From: a virus
Virus record (IMG/VR): IMGVR_UViG_3300050821_008607
Location: 1 to 64,000 of that record
Direction: 5' to 3' (one strand)
Length of the DNA: 64,000 bases
In this document: positions 21,457 to 29,050 of the stretch, piece by piece
Layout: every line of letters begins with the position of its first letter
Numbering within the stretch: position 1 is the first letter of the stretch
The notes under the pieces: generated by a model
Database searches by the model: none
The model's input: the letters and a program-made list of their open reading frames with translations, nothing else
Told to the model about the DNA's origin: nothing
Made by a program: the position numbers and the translations under genes

Positions 21457-22499
21457 TAGGACTCCTTCGGGGGTGTGAGGCGGAACGCCTTATCGATGGC
21501 CAGCCGCGTGCCGGGCTTGCCGCGCTTCACGCAGTCCGCGTAGGCCTCAGGCCAGCGCTCCGCGAGACGCTCGTAGTCGGTGCCGAGGCGGCCGTCCTGC
21601 GGATCGCTGGAGTACGCCACGTCGTTGTCGAGGTAGGCGTACTGAGCGCCGTTCAGTAGGCGCAGCAGTTCGGCGTGCGCCGCGTCCTTGTGCTTCCCGG
21701 CGGCCTTCTCGGCCAGGCGGGCGGTCTCGTAGTCGTGCAGCAGCCCGAGGACCGTGTCGTCGTGGTCCAGGCGCACGATGCCCGCAGGATCCGGGTGCAT
21801 CCGCTTGAACATCTTGACTTCGCGTTCGCTGTTCTCCGACGCCGGCGGGACGACGCCGGGCACGACGTACCGGTCCCACCAGGCGCGGCACGCTGCGACG
21901 ACATCCCGCATCGTCTGCTCGTGCGCGGCAGCCCGGACGACGCCCTGCCGGTAGTCGTTGCCGCCGACCAGGACCGCGTAGTGGATGTGGTCGTAGCCCG
22001 TGACGGCCAGCTGGAACAGAACCTGCGCGAGGACGTCGTCCGGTGCGCCGTCGGCCCACTTGGCTGCTTTGAACGCGGTCCGGCACTTCACCTCAAGGGC
22101 GCACACCTGGTGCCGGGTCTCCGGCAGCGGGCATTCGGTGATGCGCCGGTCCAGGGTGGTGAGCAGTACCGGGTCGTCTTTGTGCTCGACGAGGCCGATG
22201 TTCTCCACGACGGACCGGTTGCGGCGGGCCCACTCCAGTGCGATCGGGGCTTCAAGCAGGGTGCCCCAGTAGGCGGCGTCCCCGGCGGTGTCGTCGAGTT
22301 GGCCGAGCTTGTCGTAGAAGACCTTGCGCGGGCTGCCGAAGTCGTCGAGGTCCAGGATCACCGGGGCGTCGGATGCGCCGATGCCGTGCTTGCGGGCGGC
22401 CAGCCACTCGCCGCGGTCGACTCCGGCGGGCAGCACCAGTCGGGCGGTCGGGGTGACGAGGTCGCCGACGGTGGACGGGAGCATCGTGGGGGCGATCAC
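21456..22499 (-). CDS. YqaJ-type viral recombinase exonuclease
   Basis: ATG 22499. The N-terminal 'GEWLAARKHGIGASDAPVIL' and 'PRKVFYDKLGQ', then 'AYWGTLLEAPIALEWAR' and 'HQVCALEVKCRTA' (the acidic Glu-x-Lys), are the lambda-exonuclease/YqaJ signature. The 347-aa length is typical. It digests the 5' strand to expose single strands for the ERF protein. The start overlaps the upstream stop. Confidence 0.9.
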   Translation of the reverse strand: MIAPTMLPSTVGDLVTPTARLVLPAGVDRGEWLAARKHGIGASDAPVILDLDDFGSPRKVFYDKLGQLDDTAGDAAYWGTLLEAPIALEWARRNRSVVENIGLVEHKDDPVLLTTLDRRITECPLPETRHQVCALEVKCRTAFKAAKWADGAPDDVLAQVLFQLAVTGYDHIHYAVLVGGNDYRQGVVRAAAHEQTMRDVVAACRAWWDRYVVPGVVPPASENSEREVKMFKRMHPDPAGIVRLDHDDTVLGLLHDYETARLAEKAAGKHKDAAHAELLRLLNGAQYAYLDNDVAYSSDPQDGRLGTDYERLAERWPEAYADCVKRGKPGTRLAIDKAFRLTPPKES

Positions 22500-22918
22500 T
22501 CGGCACCGCCCATCGTCAGCCGGAACGCGGCCTCAAATGGCGCCTCGTGCTCACGGACGGCGGCCAGCACGCGCGCCGCGATGTCCACCCCGGCGCCGGC
22601 CCGAAACTCGTCGCTGGTCTCGGCGTTCCACACGGGGAAGGCCTCGTTGAGGAGTTCGCAGTACCTGTCGTCGACCGGCCCCATGCCGTACGTCAGCCGC
22701 GCCGCCACATCCCGGCCGTCCGCGCTCGGGCGCAACTCCAGGCAGTAGTGCCGGGCATCGACACGGAAGCCGGGGTCGGTCAGGTCGGTCCAGACGGTCA
22801 TGTAGTCGTCCGCCTCGCCCGAGTCCTCGCGGTCGAACGGGAACGCCTCGAAGCCGAGCCCGCAAGCCGCCAGGTTGGTGGCGGCCTCGAACATGGCGTG
22901 CGCCTGACGGAGCCTCAT
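22496..22918 (-). CDS. Hypothetical protein, 140 aa
   Basis: ATG 22918. 'FEAATNLAACGLGFEAFPFD' and 'RHYCLELRPSADGRDVAARL' suggest an alpha/beta protein with alternating strands. It overlaps its neighbours on both sides (ATGA), so it is co-expressed with the recombination genes. No motif was recognised. Confidence 0.6.
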   Translation of the reverse strand: MRLRQAHAMFEAATNLAACGLGFEAFPFDREDSGEADDYMTVWTDLTDPGFRVDARHYCLELRPSADGRDVAARLTYGMGPVDDRYCELLNEAFPVWNAETSDEFRAGAGVDIAARVLAAVREHEAPFEAAFRLTMGGAE

Positions 22919-23721
22919 GAGGCCACCGCCTCAGCGGCAGCGCTCAACGCGGGAACCGGCGCAGGGACCTTCGCGGCGTCGTACTGCCGGATGCCCCACA
23001 CGATCGCGTGGCAGGCCCACAGGAACCACCAGCCGAAGTCGTGGGTCCGCCACTCCTCCACGCCGTCGAAGGTGAACGGGTGCAGGTACTTCTCCGTCAG
23101 CTCGTGGCTGCGGTCGTTGTCCCGCTCGTGACGCTGACTCCAGGCGGCTGCCTGCGTGGGCGTCGTGGCCCCGCTGTCCGCGCCGCAGGAGCACAAGACG
23201 TTGATCTCCAGCTCGCCGAACTCGAAGTCCCGCACCGCCTCCGCGGCGGACTCTTTGTACTCGGTGGAGTGCTCGGCCATCGTGCCAGTGGTGAACGCCG
23301 CCCACGCGGCGGTGACGCCGGGGAAGTCGCCCTCGACCTCGGCCAGGTACTCGGCCGCCAGCATGTCGAAGCGCTCGGGCGAGTACACCGTCACGCTGTC
23401 GCGGTCGCTCTCCAACTTCGTAGACCAGTAGTCCGGCTGGACCTGGATCGCGTCGCCGGCTCCGCGGCCGGAGCGGCGGAAGAAGTCGAACATGTCCTCG
23501 ATGCGGGAGAACACGAAGCTCTCGCCGTCGCCCCTGAACATCAGGACGTGCGGGGCGGTGATCAGCTCGAACCAGTAGAACGGATTCTTCGGGTCGCGGA
23601 ACCGCAGGTGCCGGTAGAAACCGTCGTCGTGCAGGACCGTCATGGTGTGCCCGGCGGTCTCGCGGGCAAAGCGCTCGGCGGAGTCCGCGATCAGGCGCTT
23701 CGACATCTCCCAGTCGTTCAT
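22915..23721 (-). CDS. Actinophage conserved hypothetical, 268 aa
   Basis: ATG 23721. Segments: 'SKRLIADSAERFARETAGHT', 'HLRFRDPKNPFYWFELITAP', 'FVFSRIEDMFDFFRR' and late 'GWWFLWACHAIVWGIRQY'. The last is an aromatic-rich helix. A family named only 'hypothetical' in related phages is likely. It does not look like a nuclease or polymerase. It sits upstream of the exonuclease in the same unit. Confidence 0.6.
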   Translation of the reverse strand: MNDWEMSKRLIADSAERFARETAGHTMTVLHDDGFYRHLRFRDPKNPFYWFELITAPHVLMFRGDGESFVFSRIEDMFDFFRRSGRGAGDAIQVQPDYWSTKLESDRDSVTVYSPERFDMLAAEYLAEVEGDFPGVTAAWAAFTTGTMAEHSTEYKESAAEAVRDFEFGELEINVLCSCGADSGATTPTQAAAWSQRHERDNDRSHELTEKYLHPFTFDGVEEWRTHDFGWWFLWACHAIVWGIRQYDAAKVPAPVPALSAAAEAVAS

Positions 23722-24068
23722 GCTGCTTCCTCAGGGGTCTCGCGGTCGTCGGCGGCCAGCTCGCGCCCGGCGCAGGCCGCGCACAGGCCGCGGGTTGCGG
23801 CGGGGGAGGAGCAGTTCGAGCACAGCGGGCCGGTGGAAAGGGCGGCCAGGGCCTCGGCCAGCGAGTCGGCGGCCTGCACGTCGTCCCAGCGGGCCAGGCC
23901 GTTGCCGTGCCGCCGGTCCACGCCACAACCCGTGTGAACCGCGTCGAGGGTGCAACCCAGGGATCCGCCCGGGTACGCCGAACCCGCTGGCAGGTACAGG
24001 CGCGAGGTGCAGCCCGCGTCCTCGTCAGGGCGCAGAGCCGGGACGATGTCCCACGTCGAGAGCGTCAT
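23718..24068 (-). CDS. Cys-rich hypothetical protein, 116 aa
   Basis: ATG 24068 in an ATGA overlap. The C-terminal part holds 'CSNCSSPAATRGLCAACAGR', a zinc-ribbon-like arrangement, and the N-terminal part has further Cys in 'GCTSRLYLPAG' and 'GCTLDAVHTGCG'. Probably a small zinc protein. Function is unknown. Confidence 0.6.
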   Translation of the reverse strand: MTLSTWDIVPALRPDEDAGCTSRLYLPAGSAYPGGSLGCTLDAVHTGCGVDRRHGNGLARWDDVQAADSLAEALAALSTGPLCSNCSSPAATRGLCAACAGRELAADDRETPEEAA

Positions 24069-24307
24069 CGCCGCACCTGCGCCAACTGGGCTCGCAGCTC
24101 GGCATTCTCGGCCGCGAGCCGCACAGCGGACGGCACGTACGGGCCCGGGTCCTCCTGCAGCAAATCCGCCAGGTACTCGGCCTGCGGGCTGTCCTCGGGC
24201 AGCTGCTTCAGCTTCGCCGCGACACGGGCCATCACCTCGGGGTCGGTCACGTACTTGTGCGCGTTGCCCAGCGAGGCCGCGCGGGACTGGACGACGTCGG
24301 GGATCAT
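24065..24307 (-). CDS. Hypothetical helical protein, 80 aa
   Basis: ATG 24307 overlaps the upstream stop (ATGA); the longer frame to 24427 would run through the neighbour. Helices 'PEVMARVAAKLKQLPEDSPQ' and 'LAAENAELRAQLAQVR' suggest a coiled coil. No domain. Confidence 0.55.
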   Translation of the reverse strand: MIPDVVQSRAASLGNAHKYVTDPEVMARVAAKLKQLPEDSPQAEYLADLLQEDPGPYVPSAVRLAAENAELRAQLAQVRR

Positions 24308-24504
24308 GAGGTCACCACCAGTGCGGCGCTGAGCTGCACGATCTTCTCGACAGCGAACTGCGTCAACTCGGTGTCGCGCATCCCCAGCGCGACCGCCACG
24401 ACCTTCTGCGGCCCGTGCTCGCGGCACAGCGGCGTGATCATCGCCTGCACGCTTCGGACCGGGACACCCAGGCGCACGGCAACCTGCTCGATGGTCTCGC
24501 TCAC
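24304..24504 (-). CDS. Hypothetical protein, 66 aa, HTH-like
   Basis: The GTG at 24504 overlaps the upstream stop (GTGA). 'IEQVAVRLGVPVRSVQAMIT' and 'GMRDTELTQFAVEKIVQL' look like two helical hairpins with a possible recognition helix. Not a clear member of a known HTH family. Confidence 0.5.
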   Translation of the reverse strand: MSETIEQVAVRLGVPVRSVQAMITPLCREHGPQKVVAVALGMRDTELTQFAVEKIVQLSAALVVTS

Positions 24505-24803
24505 GCCGCCACCTGCGCTTCCGACAGGTCGCCGGCCACGAGCATCACCGGGCAGCCGCACACGCAGCCCTCGGCGAGCGAGAAGTGCCGCCCGACCTGC
24601 GCCGACATGTGCACGCCCGGCAAGGAGTCCATGGCCACGATCCAGGCGGCCCACACGTCCAGGTCGTCCACCAGGACCACGGCCGTGCCGTTCTGGGTGT
24701 AGACGACGGTCGCGTGCAGCGCCTCGGGCATGGCGTCGTCCGTCGCGAACAGGGCGGCGAGGGCTGGGCCCTCGGGGGACTGGGTAGGCTGGAGGACGGT
24801 CAT
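24501..24803 (-). CDS. Hypothetical protein, 100 aa
   Basis: ATG 24803 is chosen over 24845 because AGAGGTGG lies just upstream. The product 'MTVLQPTQSPEGPALAALFA', 'TVVYTQNGTAVVLVDDLDVW' and 'GCVCGCPVMLVAGDLSEAQ' shows strands and a late Cys pair. It is the second gene of the early operon. No function can be given. Confidence 0.6.
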   Translation of the reverse strand: MTVLQPTQSPEGPALAALFATDDAMPEALHATVVYTQNGTAVVLVDDLDVWAAWIVAMDSLPGVHMSAQVGRHFSLAEGCVCGCPVMLVAGDLSEAQVAA

Positions 24804-24881
24804 CGTCCACCTCTTTCTTCTACGGGTTTGGTGGGCTGTGATCACTGGCCGTTGTCCGGGGTGGAGCCCGGGCGACGGCCG

Positions 24882-25400
24882 TTATGCCGACTGGGCGGCG
24901 TTGCTCGCGTCGAGCCAGGCCTGGACGCTCGACTGCTTGAAGCGGCGGATTCGCTTGCGTCCGGTCCCGGGAACCGATTCCACCGGGAGGCCGTGCTTGG
25001 CGAGCATTTCGTTGACCCACCAAGGGCTCACGCCGAGCCAGGTCATGAGCTCTTCCTGGGTCATCAGCGGTTCGGGCGGGGATGTCGTCGTTTCCATCGC
25101 GTTGCTACTTTCTGCTGTGGTAGTAGTAGCCATGGGCATGCTTGAAGACGAAGGCGTGCCGGTGAAGAACTCCTGAATGTCCTGATCTAGCGCTCGGGCG
25201 ATGAGGCTGGCCGTGGCCGGCCCGCACGTTTCGCGGGTGCTGCGCTTGCCGGGCGCTCCGGTGAGGAAGCCGATGTACGCGGGGGAGACGCCGATGCCGT
25301 CCGGATCGATCGCCTTTGTGGCCTCGGCGAGCTGGGGCCCGGACATGCCTGCCTCTCTCATCGCTGCGCGCAGTGGCGCGCCGCCGTCCCGTCGTTGCAT
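24882..25400 (-). CDS. XRE HTH fused to an excisionase-like winged helix, 172 aa
   Basis: ATG 25400. Residues 1-75: 'LRAAMREAGMSGPQLAEATK' and 'SPAYIGFLTGAPGKRST', a Cro/CI-type HTH, with 'CGPATASLIARALDQDIQEF' after it. Residues 110-165: 'LMTQEELMTWLGVSPWWVNE' and 'SVPGTGRKRIRRFKQSSVQA', a MerR/excisionase winged helix. It is the first gene of the early operon and divergent from the repressor; it may be both Cro and Xis. Confidence 0.8.
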   Translation of the reverse strand: MQRRDGGAPLRAAMREAGMSGPQLAEATKAIDPDGIGVSPAYIGFLTGAPGKRSTRETCGPATASLIARALDQDIQEFFTGTPSSSSMPMATTTTAESSNAMETTTSPPEPLMTQEELMTWLGVSPWWVNEMLAKHGLPVESVPGTGRKRIRRFKQSSVQAWLDASNAAQSA

Positions 25401-25446
25401 GTGGTGGCTGCCCTTCTCGTCACTTCAGCGGCTGGATTCCTCCGTC

Positions 25447-25469
25447 GCTGCTACAGTTCTACAGTAGCA
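25447..25469. promoter_or_regulatory. Palindromic operator over the early promoter
   Basis: CTGCTAC (the 7 nt from 25448) and GTAGCAG form an inverted repeat around 'TTCTACAG'. The leftward -10 (TAGAAC, 25461 to 25456) lies inside it, with a TTGACC -35 at 25485 to 25480 (spacer 18). Repressor binding here would block the leftward early transcript beginning near 25449. The shared TTCTACAG/CTGTAGAA unit recurs at 25585-25615 and in attP. Confidence 0.65.
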
Positions 25470-25584
25470 GTCGTAGGAAGGTCAAGAGCGAGGTTGACAG
25501 GAGTAGTCGGAAGGCGAAACCCAAGGAACATAGGAGACTCACGTCCCTGCGTGCCCGTATGACGTGAGCACTCAAATTAAGACA

Positions 25585-25615
25585 CCTTCTACAGTCGACT
25601 TGTGTCTGTAGAAGG
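25585..25615. promoter_or_regulatory. Perfect 10-bp inverted-repeat operator (CTGTAGAAGG)
   Basis: CCTTCTACAG 25585-25594 and CTGTAGAAGG 25606-25615 form a perfect inverted repeat separated by 11 nt, just upstream of the repressor start at 25636. This is a strong candidate for repressor self-control. The same half-site appears in the other palindromes. Confidence 0.75.
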
Positions 25616-25635
25616 CGTGATACATCCTGTGCTCT

Positions 25636-26013
25636 GTGGCCCCTGAAAACGCGCACCAGGAACCCGACGGCGGCGAAGACGTCCCCGCGCTGCTGCGGCG
25701 CGTCATGGACGAGCGCCGCTGGACCCAGAGTGACCTCGCACGCGCCATCGGCGTGCTCGTAGGAACAGTGAACACCTGGGTCAACGGCAAGAGAACCCCC
25801 ACGGGCGAGAACCTCCGCAAGCTCGCCGCCGGCACCGGCATCAGTGAGGCCACCTGGGTTGCCGCGACCGGCCGCAAGATCCCGGCCGAGCTCGACGCCG
25901 ACCGCGAAGCGCGCCTCATTGCCCTGTGGCGCTCGTTCACCCCCGAGGAGCAGCGCTACGCCGAGGGCTCCCTGGAGGGCATCGCGAAGGCCCGGGCCGA
26001 GTCCCACAACTGA
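25636..26013 (+). CDS. Candidate prophage repressor, XRE type, 125 aa
   Basis: GTG 25636. HTH: 'ALLRRVMDERRWTQSDLARA' and 'IGVLVGTVNTWVNGKRTPTG' (residues 18-60), then 'ENLRKLAAGTGISEATWVAA' and an acidic-basic tail 'FTPEEQRYAEGSLEGIAKA'. Divergent from the early operon across two palindromes and followed by the integrase pair, it is the best immunity repressor candidate. No Shine-Dalgarno is obvious, so leaderless or weak translation is possible. Confidence 0.75.
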   Translation: MAPENAHQEPDGGEDVPALLRRVMDERRWTQSDLARAIGVLVGTVNTWVNGKRTPTGENLRKLAAGTGISEATWVAATGRKIPAELDADREARLIALWRSFTPEEQRYAEGSLEGIAKARAESHN

Positions 26014-26147
26014 GCCGCGTTCACAAAATCCCCACCCATTCGGATGAACCTGAGGTCAAACGCGCATCCTCCGAGTACAGTCAGGGTTCCGCCGCTGCCT
26101 CCGCCTGCGGTTACCGCAGACACCCGCGTAACCCTGGGGGTAGAGGT

Positions 26148-26429
26148 ATGTGCATCGCCGTGCGCTTTGTCGACCCGAAAGCGCAGTCGCAGCCCTGGAT
26201 CCGGGCAAAGCTGGTCATCAACGTCCCCTGGTCGGTCACACGCAGCGCAGCCCTGTACATCGTCCGTGAAACCCTCCGGGCGCTGGGCGTGGCGCAGCAT
26301 CATGACACCAAGGCAGTCTGCTTCTGCGGGGACCCCGTCGAGGTGCCGTTCTGCGCAGAAATAGTGGCGGCGGTGAGCTCCGCGTCTGCGATCTCCAGAG
26401 GCCGGGAGGCGATGCGCCGTGGCGCGTAG
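26148..26429 (+). CDS. Hypothetical protein, 93 aa, coupled to the integrase
   Basis: ATG 26148 is preferred over the long frame to 25926, which overlaps the repressor; a GGGGG/GAGG site precedes it. 'MCIAVRFVDPKAQSQPWIRA' then 'RSAALYIVRETLRALGV' and 'KAVCFCGDPVEVPFCAEIVA', with a Cys-x-Cys. It overlaps the integrase start by 11 nt. A recombination directionality or accessory role is possible but unsupported by homology. Confidence 0.55.
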   Translation: MCIAVRFVDPKAQSQPWIRAKLVINVPWSVTRSAALYIVRETLRALGVAQHHDTKAVCFCGDPVEVPFCAEIVAAVSSASAISRGREAMRRGA

Positions 26430-27681
26430 GGCAACGAACAACCCGCGGCAGATCCGGCTCAAGAGCTGCGGCTGCCCACTGTGCACCGAGGAGTTCCGGC
26501 CCGGCCAGAAGGCCACCCGCAAGGACTGCAAGGGGACCTGGCAGGCCCGCTACCGGGACATGAACGGCAACCAGAAGGCCCGCAACTTCCCCACGATGGC
26601 GAAGGCCGAGGCGTTCCTGGACGAGGTGCGGACCCGCGTCCGCAACCGCGACTACAACGACCCCGACCGCGGCAAAGTCACCCTGACGTGGCTGTGGGAC
26701 AAATGGCGCCCAGGCCGCAAGCTCAGCGAGAAGAACACCCTGGCCGCCATCGACTACCAGTGGTCGATCATCGAGCCGCGGTGGGGTGCGTACCGGCTGT
26801 GCGACATCGAATACCTCGACATTCAGGCGTGGGTGCCGCAGCTGATCGCACAGGGCCACGCGCCGAGCGTGGTCAACAAGGTCGTCGAGCTGCTGTCGCG
26901 GCTACTGAAAGTCGCCGTGAGGGACAATCGGCGCATCCCCTACAACCCGTGCGAGGGCGTGGAGAAGCCGCCGCCGCGCAAGGTCAGCCCCGAGGATCGG
27001 CGCTCCCCGAGCTATCGCCAACTCGACCTGATCCGCGCCGCAATGCCGAAGCACCACGAGGACATGCTGGAGTTCCTGGAGGAGACCGGCCTGCGCTGGA
27101 GCGAGCTGATCGGCCTGCGGCGCTGCTACGTGGACCGCAAGAAGAGGGTCGTCAAGGTCCGCCATGTCATCGAGGAGATCACCGGGCATCCGCTGACGCG
27201 CAAGGAGTACCCGAAGACCGAGGAGGGTTTCCGCACGATCCCCCTGAGCCCCCGGGCCCTGGCCGCGTTCGACCGGCACATGGAACGGTGCCCCGCCTCG
27301 GACACGAAGACGAGAGTCGAGGACGGCCTGTGCGAGGACGAGCTGGTGTTCCGCGGGGCTCGTGGCGGGATCCTGCGGAAGGGCAACTTCTGGACCGTGT
27401 ACACCCGGGCTGCGGTGCGGGCCGGCGTGGCGCGGAAGATCAAGCGGCCGAGCGGCAAGTTCGAGTGGTGGCCCACCGTCCATGACACCCGCGGGTCGTG
27501 GGCGTCGCGGCTGCACGACGAGGGCGTGCCCGAGGTGATCGTGCAGCGGTTGATGGGGCACAAGCGGGCGTCGAGCGTGACGTGGATCTACCTGCACGCG
27601 GCCGAGGATGCGGTCGACCAGGGGCGTGAGGCGCTGGAGGGGCGCGGGTCCAAGCGGCATCTGCGGGCGGTGGGGGAGTGA
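26419..27681 (+). CDS. int: Tyrosine-recombinase phage integrase, 420 aa
   Basis: GTG 26419 with GGGAGG upstream. An N-terminal arm-binding domain with zinc-type Cys ('CGCPLCTEEFRPGQKATRKD') precedes a SAM-like core-binding domain. Catalytic residues are Arg226 in 'GLRWSEL', Lys266 in 'YPKTEEGFRT', His355 and Arg358 in 'HDTR', His381 in 'GHKRA' and Tyr391 in 'WIYLHA'. All six expected positions are present, so it should be active. It sits beside putative arm-type sites. No serine integrase is seen in the window. Confidence 0.95.
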   Translation: MARRATNNPRQIRLKSCGCPLCTEEFRPGQKATRKDCKGTWQARYRDMNGNQKARNFPTMAKAEAFLDEVRTRVRNRDYNDPDRGKVTLTWLWDKWRPGRKLSEKNTLAAIDYQWSIIEPRWGAYRLCDIEYLDIQAWVPQLIAQGHAPSVVNKVVELLSRLLKVAVRDNRRIPYNPCEGVEKPPPRKVSPEDRRSPSYRQLDLIRAAMPKHHEDMLEFLEETGLRWSELIGLRRCYVDRKKRVVKVRHVIEEITGHPLTRKEYPKTEEGFRTIPLSPRALAAFDRHMERCPASDTKTRVEDGLCEDELVFRGARGGILRKGNFWTVYTRAAVRAGVARKIKRPSGKFEWWPTVHDTRGSWASRLHDEGVPEVIVQRLMGHKRASSVTWIYLHAAEDAVDQGREALEGRGSKRHLRAVGE

Positions 27682-27753
27682 TGGGCCGCGGAGTCCACAG
27701 AGTCCACGTGGAGTCCACAATGCCCCCGCTGAACCCCAGTCAACTCCTGCCAA

Positions 27754-27774
27754 CTACTACTGTAGAAGTAGTAG
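27754..27774. promoter_or_regulatory. Palindromic CTGTAGAA operator in attP
   Basis: CTACTAC 27754-27760 and GTAGTAG 27768-27774 flank TGTAGAA. The central CTGTAGAA is the half-site of the repressor operators at 25447 and 25585. It lies 36 nt beyond the first arm-site cluster. It may couple repressor or integrase control to attachment. Confidence 0.5.
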
Positions 27775-27880
27775 ATGGCGGGAAGTCCGAGGTGAGCGGC
27801 AATCAGGCTCCCACCTCGGGCAACATCATCACGGGGTGTCAGTCCGCGCATGTTCGGGCGGAGAAGATGGCGGTCTTGAA

Positions 27881-27890
27881 CTGTAGAAGG
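27881..27890 (+). promoter_or_regulatory. Single CTGTAGAAGG half-site in attP
   Basis: An exact copy of the right arm of the 25585-25615 operator. There is no mirror half-site. It lies between the two arm-site clusters and may be a stoperator-like or accessory site. Confidence 0.35.
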
Positions 27891-28158
27891 ATCAGCCGGG
27901 CGACTTGACGGCAGGTCAGAGGCCATTCTTCCCACGCGGCGGGTGCCCCTGGGGTGGCCGGATTGAAGATCGGAGTCCACTTGGAGTCCACAAAGTCGCG
28001 TCACCCATTCGGGTCACAGCTTGATCGAACGCTGGACGGACCCTGGTTGCACCTGGAAACTAGATGCATGGGGAGGCGTCCTGCGGGGCGCCTGATACGC
28101 GTCCTCTCCCATGGCCCCGTGCGGGGCTGGCCCTCGGGCCGCGGAGAGCCCACATGGG

Positions 28159-28195
28159 GAACGCCCCCGCCGAGTATGTCGGCGGGGGCGTTTTG
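28159..28195 (+). terminator. Rho-independent terminator of the integrase unit
   Basis: A 10-bp GC stem (CGCCCCCGCC pairs with GGCGGGGGCG) around a 9-nt loop ends in TTTT on the plus strand. It would stop transcription from the integrase side. The same 'gcgggggcg...TTTTGCGTTC' tail ends the late operon near 35.05 kb, on the opposite strand. Confidence 0.8.
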
Positions 28196-28341
28196 CGTTC
28201 TGCGCAAACGATAAGCCGCCCCCGGCCCGGGTGGGGGCGAGGGCGGCAGTCCCGGCATATGCCAGCCGGAGCAGGTAGGCGGATACGCGTACACCAACCG
28301 TGCCCCGGTGCGACCGCTTGATCAGGGCGGGAGCCGGGGTA

Positions 28342-28381
28342 GCGCTCTGCCGAGGCTGGGGAGCCGTAGCCGGCAGAGCGC
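28342..28381. repeat. 11-bp inverted repeat with an inner stem
   Basis: GCGCTCTGCCG 28342-28352 pairs with CGGCAGAGCGC 28371-28381. The loop contains a further small stem (GGCT with AGCC). It could be a terminator, a structured RNA or a DNA cruciform site. No transcript or gene is implied. Confidence 0.4.
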
Positions 28382-28631
28382 CGCTGAGGGATGCCGCGGT
28401 GGGGCGGCATGGGTGGAGCTGGTGCCGTCGGCTGCGGCTGGGGGAGACGCGAGGCGGGGTCTGGGCCTCTAGCGCTCCCGCCGCGGGGAAACCGGCGGGT
28501 CTGGGGTGGGGCTTAGCGGGCTAATTCGAACATGCGCGCGAGCGTATCGGATATAGGTGCACTCTGCACAGACCTCATGATCACAAATTGACCGATCTAC
28601 GCTGCATGCAACACTCCAAGATCCATCCACT

Positions 28632-28955
28632 GTGGGCCGGGTGCCCCAGGTAGAACCACCCGACGACCGAACCCTGCGCCGGCGACGCGAACTCGGTGAT
28701 CGTGTCCGCAGTCTGCGGCTCTGGCGGAACCTGGCGCAAGACCGCACCGCGCACGCCGCAGGCATGTCCCGCAGCACCCTCCAGCGCGTCGAGTACGGCC
28801 AGACCGCCCTGTCCGTGGACAGACTCTGGGCCATCGCCGACATACTCCGCGTGCCCGTGACCTGGCTGCTTACTGACGACTGGTCTCACTCTGGCGAGGC
28901 TGGCGCGGGCGATGAAGACCCCCCGCCACCTCCCGCCACCCCGCGCCACCGTTAA
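28632..28955 (+). CDS. XRE-family regulator, 107 aa
   Basis: GTG 28632 (GTG 28641 is an alternative start). HTH: 'LGDRVRSLRLWRNLAQDRTA' and 'HAAGMSRSTLQRVEYGQTAL', then 'SVDRLWAIADILRVPVTWLL', a standard lambda-repressor-like fold. The C-terminus is Pro-rich. It differs in style from the phage repressor. It opens the host-like stretch 28.6-32.0 kb. Confidence 0.75.
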   Translation: MGRVPQVEPPDDRTLRRRRELGDRVRSLRLWRNLAQDRTAHAAGMSRSTLQRVEYGQTALSVDRLWAIADILRVPVTWLLTDDWSHSGEAGAGDEDPPPPPATPRHR

Positions 28956-29050
28956 GGCCGCGCAAGGATCGATGCACGGCGCGCACGCACGTCGTGCACG
29001 CTGCGGTACGCGCTCCCCGAATGCGCCCCCGCGCGCCCCCTGTGCGGCCG

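Larger units (their letters stand above)
27691..27991. other. Putative attP: GAGTCCAC arm-type repeats
   Basis: GAGTCCAC occurs at 27691, 27700 and 27711, then again at 27973 and 27984, spaced 9-11 bp, one helical turn, within each cluster. The extended GTGGAGTCCACAA/TTGGAGTCCACAA forms are near-identical. Paired, helically phased direct repeats flanking about 255 bp next to an integrase match arm-type binding sites; the core would lie between. No tRNA remnant was found, so the chromosomal target is unknown. Confidence 0.6.
27682..28631. other. 950-bp non-coding integration region
   Basis: This stretch contains the attP-like repeats, repressor-type half-sites, a strong terminator and one structured inverted repeat. 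No convincing gene was found in any frame; short frames here have no Shine-Dalgarno and no coherent protein. An 11-mer CACCCATTCGG at 28002-28012 is also found at 26033-26043, on the other side of the integrase. Confidence 0.6.

Noticed and set aside
25926-26147. Long N-terminal extension of the gene before the integrase
   Set aside because: It would overlap the end of the repressor gene; ATG 26148 has a purine-rich ribosome site.
27720-27970. tRNA gene or tRNA 3' end in the attP core
   Set aside because: No T-arm GTTCGA element or acceptor stem in either strand of the gap.
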